Below are positions 1-7,102 of a DNA stretch of 10,694 bases, piece by piece. A program made the position numbers and the translations under genes. The number at the start of each line of letters is the position of its first letter. Position 1 is the first letter of the stretch. Under the pieces are notes generated by a model. That model was given only the letters and a program-made list of their open reading frames with translations, was not told where the DNA came from and searched no databases. Source of the DNA: an uncultured Bacteroidales bacterium (GTDB taxonomy: Bacteria; Bacteroidota; Bacteroidia; Bacteroidales; UBA3824); NCBI GenBank assembly GCA_937877455.1, contig CALFIU010000015.1:1-10694 (forward strand), written 5' to 3'.

Positions 1-2
1 AT

Positions 3-1598
3 TATGATGTGGCGATGAAAGACGATTTCGATATGCTTTTTGGCGATTTGTACATCGGCAAGAATCCAACCGAAAATCGTAATAAATATTTGATTTTGCG
101 GTTTGACTTCTCGAAAGTTGATCCTGACCCTGCCAATCTCAATAAATCGTTCAACGACCTTGTGATTGCAACTCTAAAAGATTTCGCCGAAAAATACGAA
201 AGTTTATTGCGCGAAGGTGCGGTAGAAGATATTAAAAAACAAAAACAATCTAACACAGCCTTCACAGAGTTGCTCAACATTGTAAAACGCTCAGGTCGTG
301 AAGTTTACGCCATCATCGACGAGTATGATAATTTTGCCAACACGATGCTTGCCGACAGCGAAACTAACTATAAGGACTTGACCCACGGGAAAGGTTTTTT
401 CCGTCTGTTTTTCAACAACCTGAAAGCCACCACAAACGACAACAACGCGCCTGTTGCGAGAATTATGATTTCGGGAGTTACACCACTGACGCTCAGCGAC
501 GTAACGAGCGGCTACAATATTGGAATGAATATTTCCACAGATTCTATGTTCAACACTCTTGCTGGTTTCACAGAATCGGAGTTCCGCCAAATGCTTGAAT
601 ATTATCGAGATGCGACTGGCGTTTTCAAACATTCCGTTGACGAACTTATAGAAATTACTAAACCGTGGTACGACAATAATTGTTTCAGTGTTGATGCATT
701 GGACAACGAGCGAATGTACAATTCGGACATGGCATTGTTTTTCATAAAAGAATACATCAAAAAGGGCGGTGACCTTCCAGAAAAAATGGTCGATTCCAAC
801 ATCATCACCGACTACAACAAGATGTCAAAACTCATCCGCCTTGAAAAACAGTTTGGTCAAAAAACATCTCTTATTCAACGCATTATAACCGAAGGGCAGA
901 TATACAGCAACATTAAATCTGAATTTTCATTAGAAGACCTCACACGTTACGAAAACCTTGTTAGCCTGATGTTTTACATGGGATTATTGTCTGTCGGCGG
1001 CTACGAAAGAGCGAGGACGTTGCTGATAATCCCAAATTCAACCGTCCGCCAACAGTATTTCGAGTATATGAAAAACTCGTATGACAAGTTGATTTCGTGG
1101 AAAACCGACGACAACATCATGAACGACCTCGGCTACAATTTTGCTTGGAACGGCGAACACGAGGCTTTCATGCGGTATATCGCAAGTTGCATGAAAGAGA
1201 CGTCCAACAACCGCGATTTCATCAAGACTGGAGAAGCGTTTGTCAAGGGTTTTATTTTGGGACAGTTTGGCACTAACCTCAATTATTACCTCGCGCACAG
1301 CGAATACGCGCATGGACATTGTTACAGCGACATTTTCCTCGAACCGCGTCTCGGAACGCCTTACGCATACGTCATCGAATTGAAATATTGTCCAAAGACT
1401 TCCAACGAAAATGAAATTGACAAACTTCTTAACGAAGCCCGCACTCAACTTCCGCAATATATCACAGACCATAAAATCAATGTCCAAGCCAAAGACAATG
1501 GCTGGATACTGACGGGAATAATCATGGTCTTCAACGGCTGGGAGTTGGCAAGGTATGAGGTAATTGAAAATTTTGTGTTATCAAACTGTCATTCGTAA
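3..1598 (+). CDS. AAA-ATPase_like / PD-(D/E)XK nuclease-fold family protein (DUF1703 type), 5'-partial
   Basis: The reading frame is open to the left edge (Tyr-Asp precede the GTG at 9), so the true start is upstream. Family members carry a Walker A of the RRFGKS type just before this point, and that part is outside the window. Numbering from the GTG, a Walker B-like stretch AIIDEYDNFAN covers residues 101-111. ISGVTPLTLSDVTSG follows near residue 155 and is typical of AAA-ATPase_like proteins. The C-terminal domain has the nuclease-fold residues: Asp441 in CYSDI, then Glu457-x-Lys459 in VIELKY, followed by a helix ending in ARTQLPQY, as in PDDEXK_9. These proteins are very common in Bacteroidetes, often in many copies. 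Their cellular role is not established and DNA cleavage has not been generally shown. The gene converges on the minus-strand operon and no link to it is evident. No frameshift is seen in the visible part. Confidence 0.88.
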   Translation, partial: YDVAMKDDFDMLFGDLYIGKNPTENRNKYLILRFDFSKVDPDPANLNKSFNDLVIATLKDFAEKYESLLREGAVEDIKKQKQSNTAFTELLNIVKRSGREVYAIIDEYDNFANTMLADSETNYKDLTHGKGFFRLFFNNLKATTNDNNAPVARIMISGVTPLTLSDVTSGYNIGMNISTDSMFNTLAGFTESEFRQMLEYYRDATGVFKHSVDELIEITKPWYDNNCFSVDALDNERMYNSDMALFFIKEYIKKGGDLPEKMVDSNIITDYNKMSKLIRLEKQFGQKTSLIQRIITEGQIYSNIKSEFSLEDLTRYENLVSLMFYMGLLSVGGYERARTLLIIPNSTVRQQYFEYMKNSYDKLISWKTDDNIMNDLGYNFAWNGEHEAFMRYIASCMKETSNNRDFIKTGEAFVKGFILGQFGTNLNYYLAHSEYAHGHCYSDIFLEPRLGTPYAYVIELKYCPKTSNENEIDKLLNEARTQLPQYITDHKINVQAKDNGWILTGIIMVFNGWELARYEVIENFVLSNCHS

Positions 1599-1605
1599 AT
1601 GTTAT

Positions 1606-1645
1606 AAAAAAAATATCGCCGTTCAAAAAAAACTTTTGACGGCGA
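1606..1645 (-). terminator. Rho-independent terminator of the minus-strand operon
   Basis: The segment 1616-1628 (TCGCCGTTCAAAA) pairs with 1634-1645 (TTTTGACGGCGA), giving a 12-bp stem with one bulged T and a 5-base loop. Read on the minus strand, the stem is followed by eight T residues (the A run at 1606-1613). It lies 20 bases past the stop of the last minus-strand gene. On the plus strand the stem is not followed by a T run, so it is oriented to stop the minus-strand operon rather than the converging ATPase/nuclease gene. Confidence 0.85.
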
Positions 1646-1665
1646 CAATTGAATCTTACAAATAT

Positions 1666-2502
1666 TTACAATTTATAAAAATACGCTTGTTTTAACGTTT
1701 GTTTGCCATCATCTGTAGACTGCCAAATACCGCCATCATTGAGAATTTCGGAAGTAAGTTTATCAAGCGGAGTGCCGTCATCCTTGTATTCCCAATAGGT
1801 CTTACTCTCGGTGTAATACCAACCGTATGGAGCGGCTATTGAAAAATTTATAGATGAATTGCCATAATTATAACCAAACGCACAAGAACCAATAGCAGTT
1901 ACTGTGGATGGAATGTTAACACTTTCCAATACACTTGAATATCCAATTTCATCTATGGAGAAAGCGTAAGAGCCAATTATTTCAATGCCTTCGTTTAGAG
2001 AAATTTTTTTCAGTCGTTTGCAATTGGCAAAAGCATAATCGCCTATGTTTTTTAACGATTTTGGCATGATGATAGAAATCAAACCATCGCAATCTTGAAG
2101 TCCACTGCTCCGTGGAGAATAATCCATATTTAAAATGCGACCACTTGAAGTTGTTTCGTAACCATTTGTCTTGGAAAGGTCAAGATTTACCTTGAGTGAA
2201 TTGTTACTACGCATTGCCACACCGATTGCGTCAACGATTTCTTGTGTAAGTTCACCCGTTAACGACAAATAACATTCTCCTGTATTTTGCGATGATATGT
2301 AATTGGCAGCATCACAAGCGGCAATGTCAATATAGTTTGTCGTGTTGGAAGAAGAATTGTTTTGATTGTCATCAGTAGGATTATTTTGCATAAGTTCGTC
2401 AACGATTTTAGTTTCAACAGTCGCTTTTGTGAAAACAGGCGTTTCGTCTTTGTCGCATGACATTACGAAAAGCAAGGGAAGTATGAATATTAGTTTTTTC
2501 AT
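1666..2502 (-). CDS. BspA-type leucine-rich-repeat surface lipoprotein
   Basis: 278 residues, last gene of the operon. The N-terminus is a lipoprotein signal: MKK, a hydrophobic core, then lipobox VMSC with Cys16. The residues after the Cys are DKDE, a Lys/acidic stretch resembling the Bacteroidetes lipoprotein export signal for surface display. A polar, Asn/Ser-rich linker follows at about 40-56. Residues about 134-215 form LRR_5 (BspA-like) repeats: SLKNIGDYAFANCKRLKKIS, then EGIEIIGSYAFS, then STVTAIGSCAFG, with the recurring I-G-x-x-A-F signature. The C-terminal 60 residues are rich in Tyr/Trp and unassigned. BspA-like LRR proteins of Bacteroidetes often bind host or cell-surface proteins, but no ligand can be inferred here. 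The gene starts 14 bases after the papain-family gene's stop. The array is short compared with large BspA adhesins. Confidence 0.85.
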   Translation of the reverse strand: MKKLIFILPLLFVMSCDKDETPVFTKATVETKIVDELMQNNPTDDNQNNSSSNTTNYIDIAACDAANYISSQNTGECYLSLTGELTQEIVDAIGVAMRSNNSLKVNLDLSKTNGYETTSSGRILNMDYSPRSSGLQDCDGLISIIMPKSLKNIGDYAFANCKRLKKISLNEGIEIIGSYAFSIDEIGYSSVLESVNIPSTVTAIGSCAFGYNYGNSSINFSIAAPYGWYYTESKTYWEYKDDGTPLDKLTSEILNDGGIWQSTDDGKQTLKQAYFYKL

Positions 2503-2507
2503 GATAA

Positions 2508-2533
2508 ATGAGTTATTTAATTATGAGTTATTT
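2508..2533. repeat. Short direct repeat around the papain-gene stop codon
   Basis: ATGAGTTATTT occurs at 2508-2518 and again at 2523-2533, a 15-base period. The copies cover the last codons and stop of the papain-family gene and the short gap before the LRR lipoprotein. It may be a small tandem duplication that created or altered the intergenic spacer. No function is evident. Confidence 0.4.
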
Positions 2534-3905
2534 CCGTTACTATTGGCACAACGGTTTTTTGACTTTCTGCCAAAAAACTGATTTCATTGTTGCCGTAATT
2601 TATGTTCGTTTGCGGAACTGTTTTTGTTCCGAGTGCAGAATTAATTTTGTCATAAAATGTTCCTGAACCGTTTTTGATTTTTGATATAATTACTTCAATA
2701 TCAAGTTGTTCAGCAGAATACAACACGCAAATATAATCAGTCCCGACAGTGTTATCCGTTTCAATGTACCAACTTTCATCAGGAATGGCAATATTGCTTT
2801 GTTTGTAAGGCAAATGTGCACTTGTCGTATTGTCAGGCGGGAAAATTTTGCTGACATTGTTTTGCAAATCAGAACTGATGATATAAACGTATGCAGGTTC
2901 ATTGTTAGAAATATAAACACGGTATTTTGTCCCGGAAGTATAACCGTTTGTCAATTTATAATGTTTTATGCCGTTAGTAATCAGATTAGCATTCATTTCT
3001 GCTCCCGAATACAATTTGAATTTCAACGAGCCAGAAAACTTATTGGACGGGAGTTTTTTCTCGCAAACCATTTGAACGGCATAGTTGGCATATTGAGTAA
3101 AGGTACTGTAAGGAATCCAGCAATAGCCGCCGGCTCCCCAAGACATACCCCATGAATTGACTATTTCAAAAGCCCCTCCGTATTTGGTGTCATCATAGCC
3201 GATAATACAAATGGAATGCCCCCCGACCAAGGTGTCTGATGGCGATGATGTCTTTCCCGACCACACATCGGAACTATTGTGCCAAAATGAGTCATAAACA
3301 TTAAAAGACATACATACCGGACGGTTTTCGCTCAATGCTTTTTTTACGGAAAGTATTTTGTCTTTGTTTGCGCCGTTCCGCCCCCAAAGCGCAACAGCAT
3401 CGTCAATTTTGTATTTGGCTGCGGCGGTATAAAGAATTTGAGTTATTATACCTGCCGAAGCACATTCATAAGGTAAATCGCTCAATTTCGGAACTCCTTT
3501 GTCTTTGATGAGTTTCATTGCATAATATGTGTCCGCACCGCCGTTGCAGTCCAAATCCGTAATTTTCTTCACCAAAGCATAAACGAAAGTCGGTGAAAAC
3601 GTTTCCTGACTTATTTTCTGTTTGTCAGTCCAGTTGTTGTTGATTGCCTCGCAAATCGTACGCGCATAATACGCCGTAGACCAACTTGTGCAAGTTCCGA
3701 AATCGCCTTGACTGCCCGTATAGGGACAATACTTTTTCAATGAATAATTTGACGGCAAATTACTGTAATCGCCGCGTATAAGTTTCGGTTGTACCGGCAT
3801 TCTGTCGAAAATTTCGGAAGAAAAATTGTCCCCCAAACCGAAATTCTGTGAATATGCTGCAAGACAGAATAGCGATAAAATGTATGTGTAATATAATCTT
3901 TTCAT
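2517..3905 (-). CDS. Exported papain-family (C1A) cysteine peptidase with C-terminal DUF4384-like domain
   Basis: 462 residues. A signal peptide (MKRLYYTYILSLFCLAAYSQ) is likely cleaved before Gln20. The papain-type catalytic set is complete: oxyanion Gln66 and nucleophile Cys72 in SQGDFGTCTSWS, His230 in VGGHSICIIGYDD, and Asn250 in NSWGMSWGAGGY. Only about 50 residues separate the signal cleavage site from Cys72. Papain has 24 residues before its Cys, so there is no room for a usual ~100-residue inhibitory propeptide. Residues about 293-410 resemble DUF4384: FKLYSGAEMNANL, a YVYIISSDLQNNVSKIFPPD strand pair, IPDESWYIETD, then YICVLYSAEQLD. DUF4384 in bacteria is often fused to caspase-like peptidases, and here a caspase gene lies in the same operon. 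The last 50 residues are unassigned and do not look like a T9SS C-terminal domain. The gene lies 9 bases after the TPR gene. Substrates are unknown. Confidence 0.9.
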   Translation of the reverse strand: MKRLYYTYILSLFCLAAYSQNFGLGDNFSSEIFDRMPVQPKLIRGDYSNLPSNYSLKKYCPYTGSQGDFGTCTSWSTAYYARTICEAINNNWTDKQKISQETFSPTFVYALVKKITDLDCNGGADTYYAMKLIKDKGVPKLSDLPYECASAGIITQILYTAAAKYKIDDAVALWGRNGANKDKILSVKKALSENRPVCMSFNVYDSFWHNSSDVWSGKTSSPSDTLVGGHSICIIGYDDTKYGGAFEIVNSWGMSWGAGGYCWIPYSTFTQYANYAVQMVCEKKLPSNKFSGSLKFKLYSGAEMNANLITNGIKHYKLTNGYTSGTKYRVYISNNEPAYVYIISSDLQNNVSKIFPPDNTTSAHLPYKQSNIAIPDESWYIETDNTVGTDYICVLYSAEQLDIEVIISKIKNGSGTFYDKINSALGTKTVPQTNINYGNNEISFLAESQKTVVPIVTEITHN

Positions 3906-3914
3906 ATCTATCTT

Positions 3915-4739
3915 TTATTGAATATTATACTTCATGTTCCGGGCTTTGCGACTTATTTCTGAATTTCCATATTTTATTGCCCCGTTTAAATATTCGTCAA
4001 GTTTGGAATCCCAAAGTTTTTTGCCGCCTTTCACCTTAAAAATATCCTTGCAACCATCTTCATAATAGGTCATTACGGCAAGCCGGTAATATGCGTCTCC
4101 GTCGTATTTTTGATTTATTATTTCCAAGTATTTTTTATAGGCTTCGGTGTAATTGCCGTTGGTGTAATATTTAGCCGCTAACATACGCAAATCATCAACC
4201 GATGTTTTATACTCATGTTTGATGTTTATGGTATTGGGCGTTTGCTTTTTATCGGAAATATATTCGATTTTTTTATTCGACCAATGAACTAAGAAATAAA
4301 TTGTTTGCGGTCTGTCATTTATGCTAATTTGGACACCTGCATTTATGTAAGTACATTCACCGGTTTTATTGTTGAAATCCGATTCTTTTAGACAACACGA
4401 ACAGTCATTTAGTATTTTGTACTCGAATTTACTGACATTGTTAGCGGCAACTTCTTTTGAGAATTCCGTTAAAATATGCCATGCTCCGTCTTCGCCGGAA
4501 TTAGGCGACAGAATATTCGGCATTTTAATTTCCGGATTTTTATCTTTTACAACATCAGCCAAATTATCGAACTCTTCGTTTGTTGATGTTTTGTTTCCAT
4601 TTGCATTAAATACATTTTCAAAGCATGTAAAAAAACTTTTGACAGTGTCTTTGACTATCTGTTCGGGGGTTAAATCGTATGCAAACGATGATAATACTAA
4701 AACCGTAAAAACTGATACTGCTGTTATTCTTTTTTTCAT
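3915..4739 (-). CDS. Exported protein of unknown function with C-terminal TPR/Sel1-like helices
   Basis: 274 residues. A signal peptide spans residues 1-20 (cleavage near SSFA-YDL). The middle part, about 22-160, is an alpha/beta region I cannot place. It opens with LTPEQIVKDTVKSFF and contains a Cys group (Cys113, Cys115, Cys116 and Cys129) that could form disulphides in the periplasm. Residues about 181-270 are helical: LRMLAAKYYTNGNYTEAYKK matches a TPR helix pair. YYRLAVMTYYEDGC with a later LNGAIKYGNSE segment resembles a Sel1-like repeat carrying an insertion. Such helices usually mediate protein contacts, so a scaffold or adaptor role for the operon's peptidases is possible but not shown. 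The gene sits between a beta-barrel gene (30-base gap, the widest in the operon) and the papain gene (9-base gap). Confidence 0.75.
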   Translation of the reverse strand: MKKRITAVSVFTVLVLSSFAYDLTPEQIVKDTVKSFFTCFENVFNANGNKTSTNEEFDNLADVVKDKNPEIKMPNILSPNSGEDGAWHILTEFSKEVAANNVSKFEYKILNDCSCCLKESDFNNKTGECTYINAGVQISINDRPQTIYFLVHWSNKKIEYISDKKQTPNTINIKHEYKTSVDDLRMLAAKYYTNGNYTEAYKKYLEIINQKYDGDAYYRLAVMTYYEDGCKDIFKVKGGKKLWDSKLDEYLNGAIKYGNSEISRKARNMKYNIQ

Positions 4740-4769
4740 TTTTGTATACTTTTTTTAACGTTTAACATT

Positions 4770-5624
4770 TTACCGCCCTGCGGCTTGGTCTCTTGAAATT
4801 GAAAACTGAATGCCTAACGTCCACATTTTCAATTCACTGACAGCCGAATTTGAGACCGTTTTGTCTTTTATCAAATTGTAATGGTTTATATTGACAAAAA
4901 ATCCGATGTCTTGTAGAAGAAAATCAGGATTTGGCGCAACATAAACCGCAAAATGAGTAACCAATCCGTTATTCAAATCTTTGGTTTTGAGATTGTACGG
5001 ATTTTGATAGTTTACCGCTACTGCGTAACGTAACCCGGCCTCAATGTAAGTTCTTACGCCGTCGCCGGTTAAATCTCCTATTGTAAAAACAGCATTAATT
5101 CCGGGAATTATTCTTTGGACATTGTGCTTTAAAGAAGCATTTTGAAATTTGTCCTCAACTTTAAATTGGTTTATTTTGTAATGTAAAGACGCAAAAAAAC
5201 CGGCGTTAAACGCTCCGCGTTGCGACTGCCAGCCTAATCCGCCACCTATTTGAATATCTTTGAACAAATCCCCGGCATTAATTTGATTCCACTTGTAATT
5301 TTCAATATCCAAATCTGTTGAATTTGCTTTTGCTTTTACGGGGGTAAAAAGAAAAGCATTACGGTATAATTTATCTTGAACCGCATTATTCAGCAACCCT
5401 CCGACAAGCGAAAATGCCGCAAGAGAAAAAATGTTCCCTGACTCAAAATCAATATGCCGGTAAAAACTTTGTTTACGGTATTGGATTTTTTCAGGTTGTG
5501 TTACACGGACACAACTGCTCCGTTTTATATCGGAATTAAAACACAACAAACCGTCATTTTGTTGTGCACGGGCATTTATGCCTGCAACGTAAATTATTGT
5601 TAATAAATAAATTATCTTTTTCAT
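4770..5624 (-). CDS. Predicted outer-membrane beta-barrel protein, diverged relative of the two barrels at the operon start
   Basis: 284 residues with a signal peptide ending ARA before Gln21. The C-terminal half alternates polar and hydrophobic residues as in outer-membrane beta-strands. The last strand, MWTLGIQFSIS, is followed by a short tail. It aligns with the barrel at 9179-9988 in the same order: a GW strand, LHYKINQF against LKYRWQNF, RIIPGI (171-176) against RTFIPGI, IEAG (194-197) against IEIG, and DLNNG (216-220) against QLNN. The two therefore look homologous but much diverged. The start overlaps the preceding gene's stop as ATGA, which suggests translational coupling. An alternative is another envelope beta-protein that is not a closed barrel. 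The function, whether pore, anchor or export aid, cannot be read from the sequence. Confidence 0.72.
   Translation of the reverse strand: MKKIIYLLTIIYVAGINARAQQNDGLLCFNSDIKRSSCVRVTQPEKIQYRKQSFYRHIDFESGNIFSLAAFSLVGGLLNNAVQDKLYRNAFLFTPVKAKANSTDLDIENYKWNQINAGDLFKDIQIGGGLGWQSQRGAFNAGFFASLHYKINQFKVEDKFQNASLKHNVQRIIPGINAVFTIGDLTGDGVRTYIEAGLRYAVAVNYQNPYNLKTKDLNNGLVTHFAVYVAPNPDFLLQDIGFFVNINHYNLIKDKTVSNSAVSELKMWTLGIQFSISRDQAAGR
5621..5624 (-). other. ATGA stop/start overlap (translational coupling)
   Basis: On the minus strand the TGA stop of the gene at 5621-6448 overlaps the ATG start of the beta-barrel gene at 4770-5624 as ATGA. This fixes the barrel gene's start and suggests that ribosomes finishing the upstream gene reinitiate here. 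Confidence 0.8.
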
Positions 5625-6448
5625 TTGTCAAAAATTTTAGTTAAATAATTGATTTTTTCTTTTTCAGTTATTTTTTTGAAATCGGAAACTAACCAGCCGG
5701 AGTTATAATCTTGACGGTTAAATTTTTCGACTTTAAAATAGTAACCTTTTACGTTAAAGAAATGATACACGACGGCGTTGCATTGAACAAATTGAATTTG
5801 TTTAGCTTTCACCAATGCAAAAAAATACGACAAAGGGTCAATGTCAGTGCCTTGACTTCTGTAATTCGTCATATTGTTGTTTGCATTGGCGAGAATGCCT
5901 CGCAGTTGCATAAAATTCATCTCATGGTCAATAGGGCGGATTCCAGTGTTAATTACGGTATCAAGCATTTGATTCTCTATTAAACCGTTAACTCCGCAGA
6001 TGCTCCAACGGTAAATATGCCCGCCTGTATCTTCCATTTTCAGAATTATGTTCAGTAATTTTTCTTTGTTCTGATATTTTACTTTCAGTTGCGCCTCTGC
6101 AAAAAACAACGAATCATCGGCTGAAAGTTGCTGTTTGGTGTTGCAAACTGTTTTTATAAATTCGGAAATGTCGTTGAAAGTCTGATTTTTTTCACCTTCT
6201 TTTTCCTGAATTTTCATAATCCATTCTTTGTTAAAAAGCGCAAGAATATTGTTTTCACGGTATTCTTTTTCCTCTTTTGAAATGTTAGGATTGTTTTCCG
6301 TGCCATTGAATCGTGCGATAAACTCGTCAAGGCTTTTTATGCTGTGCTTAAACAGAGTGTCCAACATAGGATCTTTGCCGTTTATTATTTGTGCAAAAAG
6401 ACCTTTATGCATTATCAGAACCAATATGAATATGAGTGTCTTTTTCAT
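5621..6448 (-). CDS. Exported protein of unknown function
   Basis: 275 residues. A signal peptide is clear (MKKTLIFILVLIMHKGLFAQ, cleavage before Gln20). The first part is helical and charged, with SIKSLDEFIARFNGTE and then YRENNILALFNKE. The later part alternates in a way that suggests beta-strands, ending YYFKVEKFNRQDYNSGWLVSD. The order (helices, an ALF or SLF segment, then a sheet) recalls NTF2/SnoaL-like folds. It also faintly resembles the unknown protein encoded upstream and the caspase's C-terminal region, but the similarity is too weak to assign. No catalytic motif is visible. The gene begins one base after the previous stop (TAA-A-ATG) and overlaps the next start by ATGA, so it is tightly built into the operon. 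It is presumably periplasmic. Confidence 0.75.
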   Translation of the reverse strand: MKKTLIFILVLIMHKGLFAQIINGKDPMLDTLFKHSIKSLDEFIARFNGTENNPNISKEEKEYRENNILALFNKEWIMKIQEKEGEKNQTFNDISEFIKTVCNTKQQLSADDSLFFAEAQLKVKYQNKEKLLNIILKMEDTGGHIYRWSICGVNGLIENQMLDTVINTGIRPIDHEMNFMQLRGILANANNNMTNYRSQGTDIDPLSYFFALVKAKQIQFVQCNAVVYHFFNVKGYYFKVEKFNRQDYNSGWLVSDFKKITEKEKINYLTKIFDK

Positions 6449-6449
6449 T

Positions 6450-7088
6450 TTAGTTATTGTAATAAGGTGTTACTTCTTCGACTTCGCAGTCGTCAAGTTT
6501 TATTACGAGTTTTTTTACGTTTTGATATCCGTCAAAATATTCACGGATTTCGATTACGGCAGATATACGTTTTTTGGTATAATCAATATAATAACTTCCG
6601 TCAGTTCTGCGCTTTTCATATTTTTGATACAAATGAGCAACACATGTGTATTGATTCTCGCCTGTTTTATATGGTGTATCAACACGTACTTCATCGGCAC
6701 TCGTAATTTTTAACTGCATTGACGTTGCACCGAGTCTGTCTAAATAACGGCACACCCATGATTCGCTGCGATACCCAGATATTGACTTTTGTTCCATTAT
6801 ACATGTATCTTTCTGTATTATAATCCTGCCGTAATAATATGTGGGTTTGTCAAAAGTTCCGCCATTATTATAAAAAAGTGATTTTGAAATTTTGACGGCA
6901 CTTTGCCTTGTCGCCCACTGATTATTTTTGTCAGAAAGAATTTCCAACTGAAACTGGAAATCGGTTACTTTGTTCCTAACCTGCTGTTTTGCGCTTTCGA
7001 TTTCGGCGGGTGTTAAATCACATTTCACTTGCGCCTTGGCGAATGAAACTGTGATAGCTATGAGCGAAAAAAGTATTATGTTTTTCAT
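6450..7088 (-). CDS. Exported protein of unknown function related to the caspase C-terminal region
   Basis: 212 residues with a signal peptide (MKNIILFSLIAITVSFAKAQ, cleavage before Gln20 or Val21). The mature part starts with a helix, LTPAEIESAKQQVRNKV. Residues 48-72 (LEILSDKNNQWATRQSAVKI and on to LF) match caspase residues 280-305 without gaps at L, L, K, N, N, R, S and V. The same unit therefore seems to exist both as a stand-alone protein and as the caspase tail. The remainder is mostly predicted beta-structure ending VIEIREYFDGYQNVKKLVIK. An NTF2-like fold is one possibility, unconfirmed. It starts 14 bases after the caspase stop and lies one base before the next gene. A partner or regulator of the caspase is an attractive inference but is not shown. 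Confidence 0.75.
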   Translation of the reverse strand: MKNIILFSLIAITVSFAKAQVKCDLTPAEIESAKQQVRNKVTDFQFQLEILSDKNNQWATRQSAVKISKSLFYNNGGTFDKPTYYYGRIIIQKDTCIMEQKSISGYRSESWVCRYLDRLGATSMQLKITSADEVRVDTPYKTGENQYTCVAHLYQKYEKRRTDGSYYIDYTKKRISAVIEIREYFDGYQNVKKLVIKLDDCEVEEVTPYYNN

Positions 7089-7102
7089 AATTATGTTGCT
7101 TT

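Noticed and set aside
9..11. GTG at 9 as the start of the ATPase/nuclease gene
   Set aside because: The frame is open to the left edge and the protein lacks the Walker A part that family members have just before this point, so the gene is cut by the window.
1038..1487. Minus-strand open frame of 149 codons inside the ATPase/nuclease gene
   Set aside because: It is antisense to conserved protein-coding sequence including the nuclease motif, and its translation shows no domain.
1..1598. The ATPase/nuclease gene as part of a defence system with the caspase
   Set aside because: The genes converge, a terminator lies between them, and the caspase is exported while the ATPase/nuclease shows no export signal in the visible part. 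Joint function is not supported.
2517..2670. T9SS-type C-terminal sorting domain on the papain-family protein
   Set aside because: The C-terminal residues lack the Gly and basic-residue pattern of such domains, and no other product in the operon shows one.
2706..3155. Plus-strand open frame of 149 codons inside the papain-family gene
   Set aside because: It is antisense to the catalytic and DUF4384-like regions and shows no signal peptide or domain.
4740..4769. Internal promoter or operator in the widest intergenic gap (TTAACGTTTAA near 4756)
   Set aside because: The palindromic core is only six bases in A/T-rich sequence, with no promoter boxes I could match.
6228..6713. Plus-strand open frame of 161 codons with hydrophobic stretches
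   Set aside because: The hydrophobic runs are complements of A-rich coding sequence across two real minus-strand genes. No start context or family was recognised.
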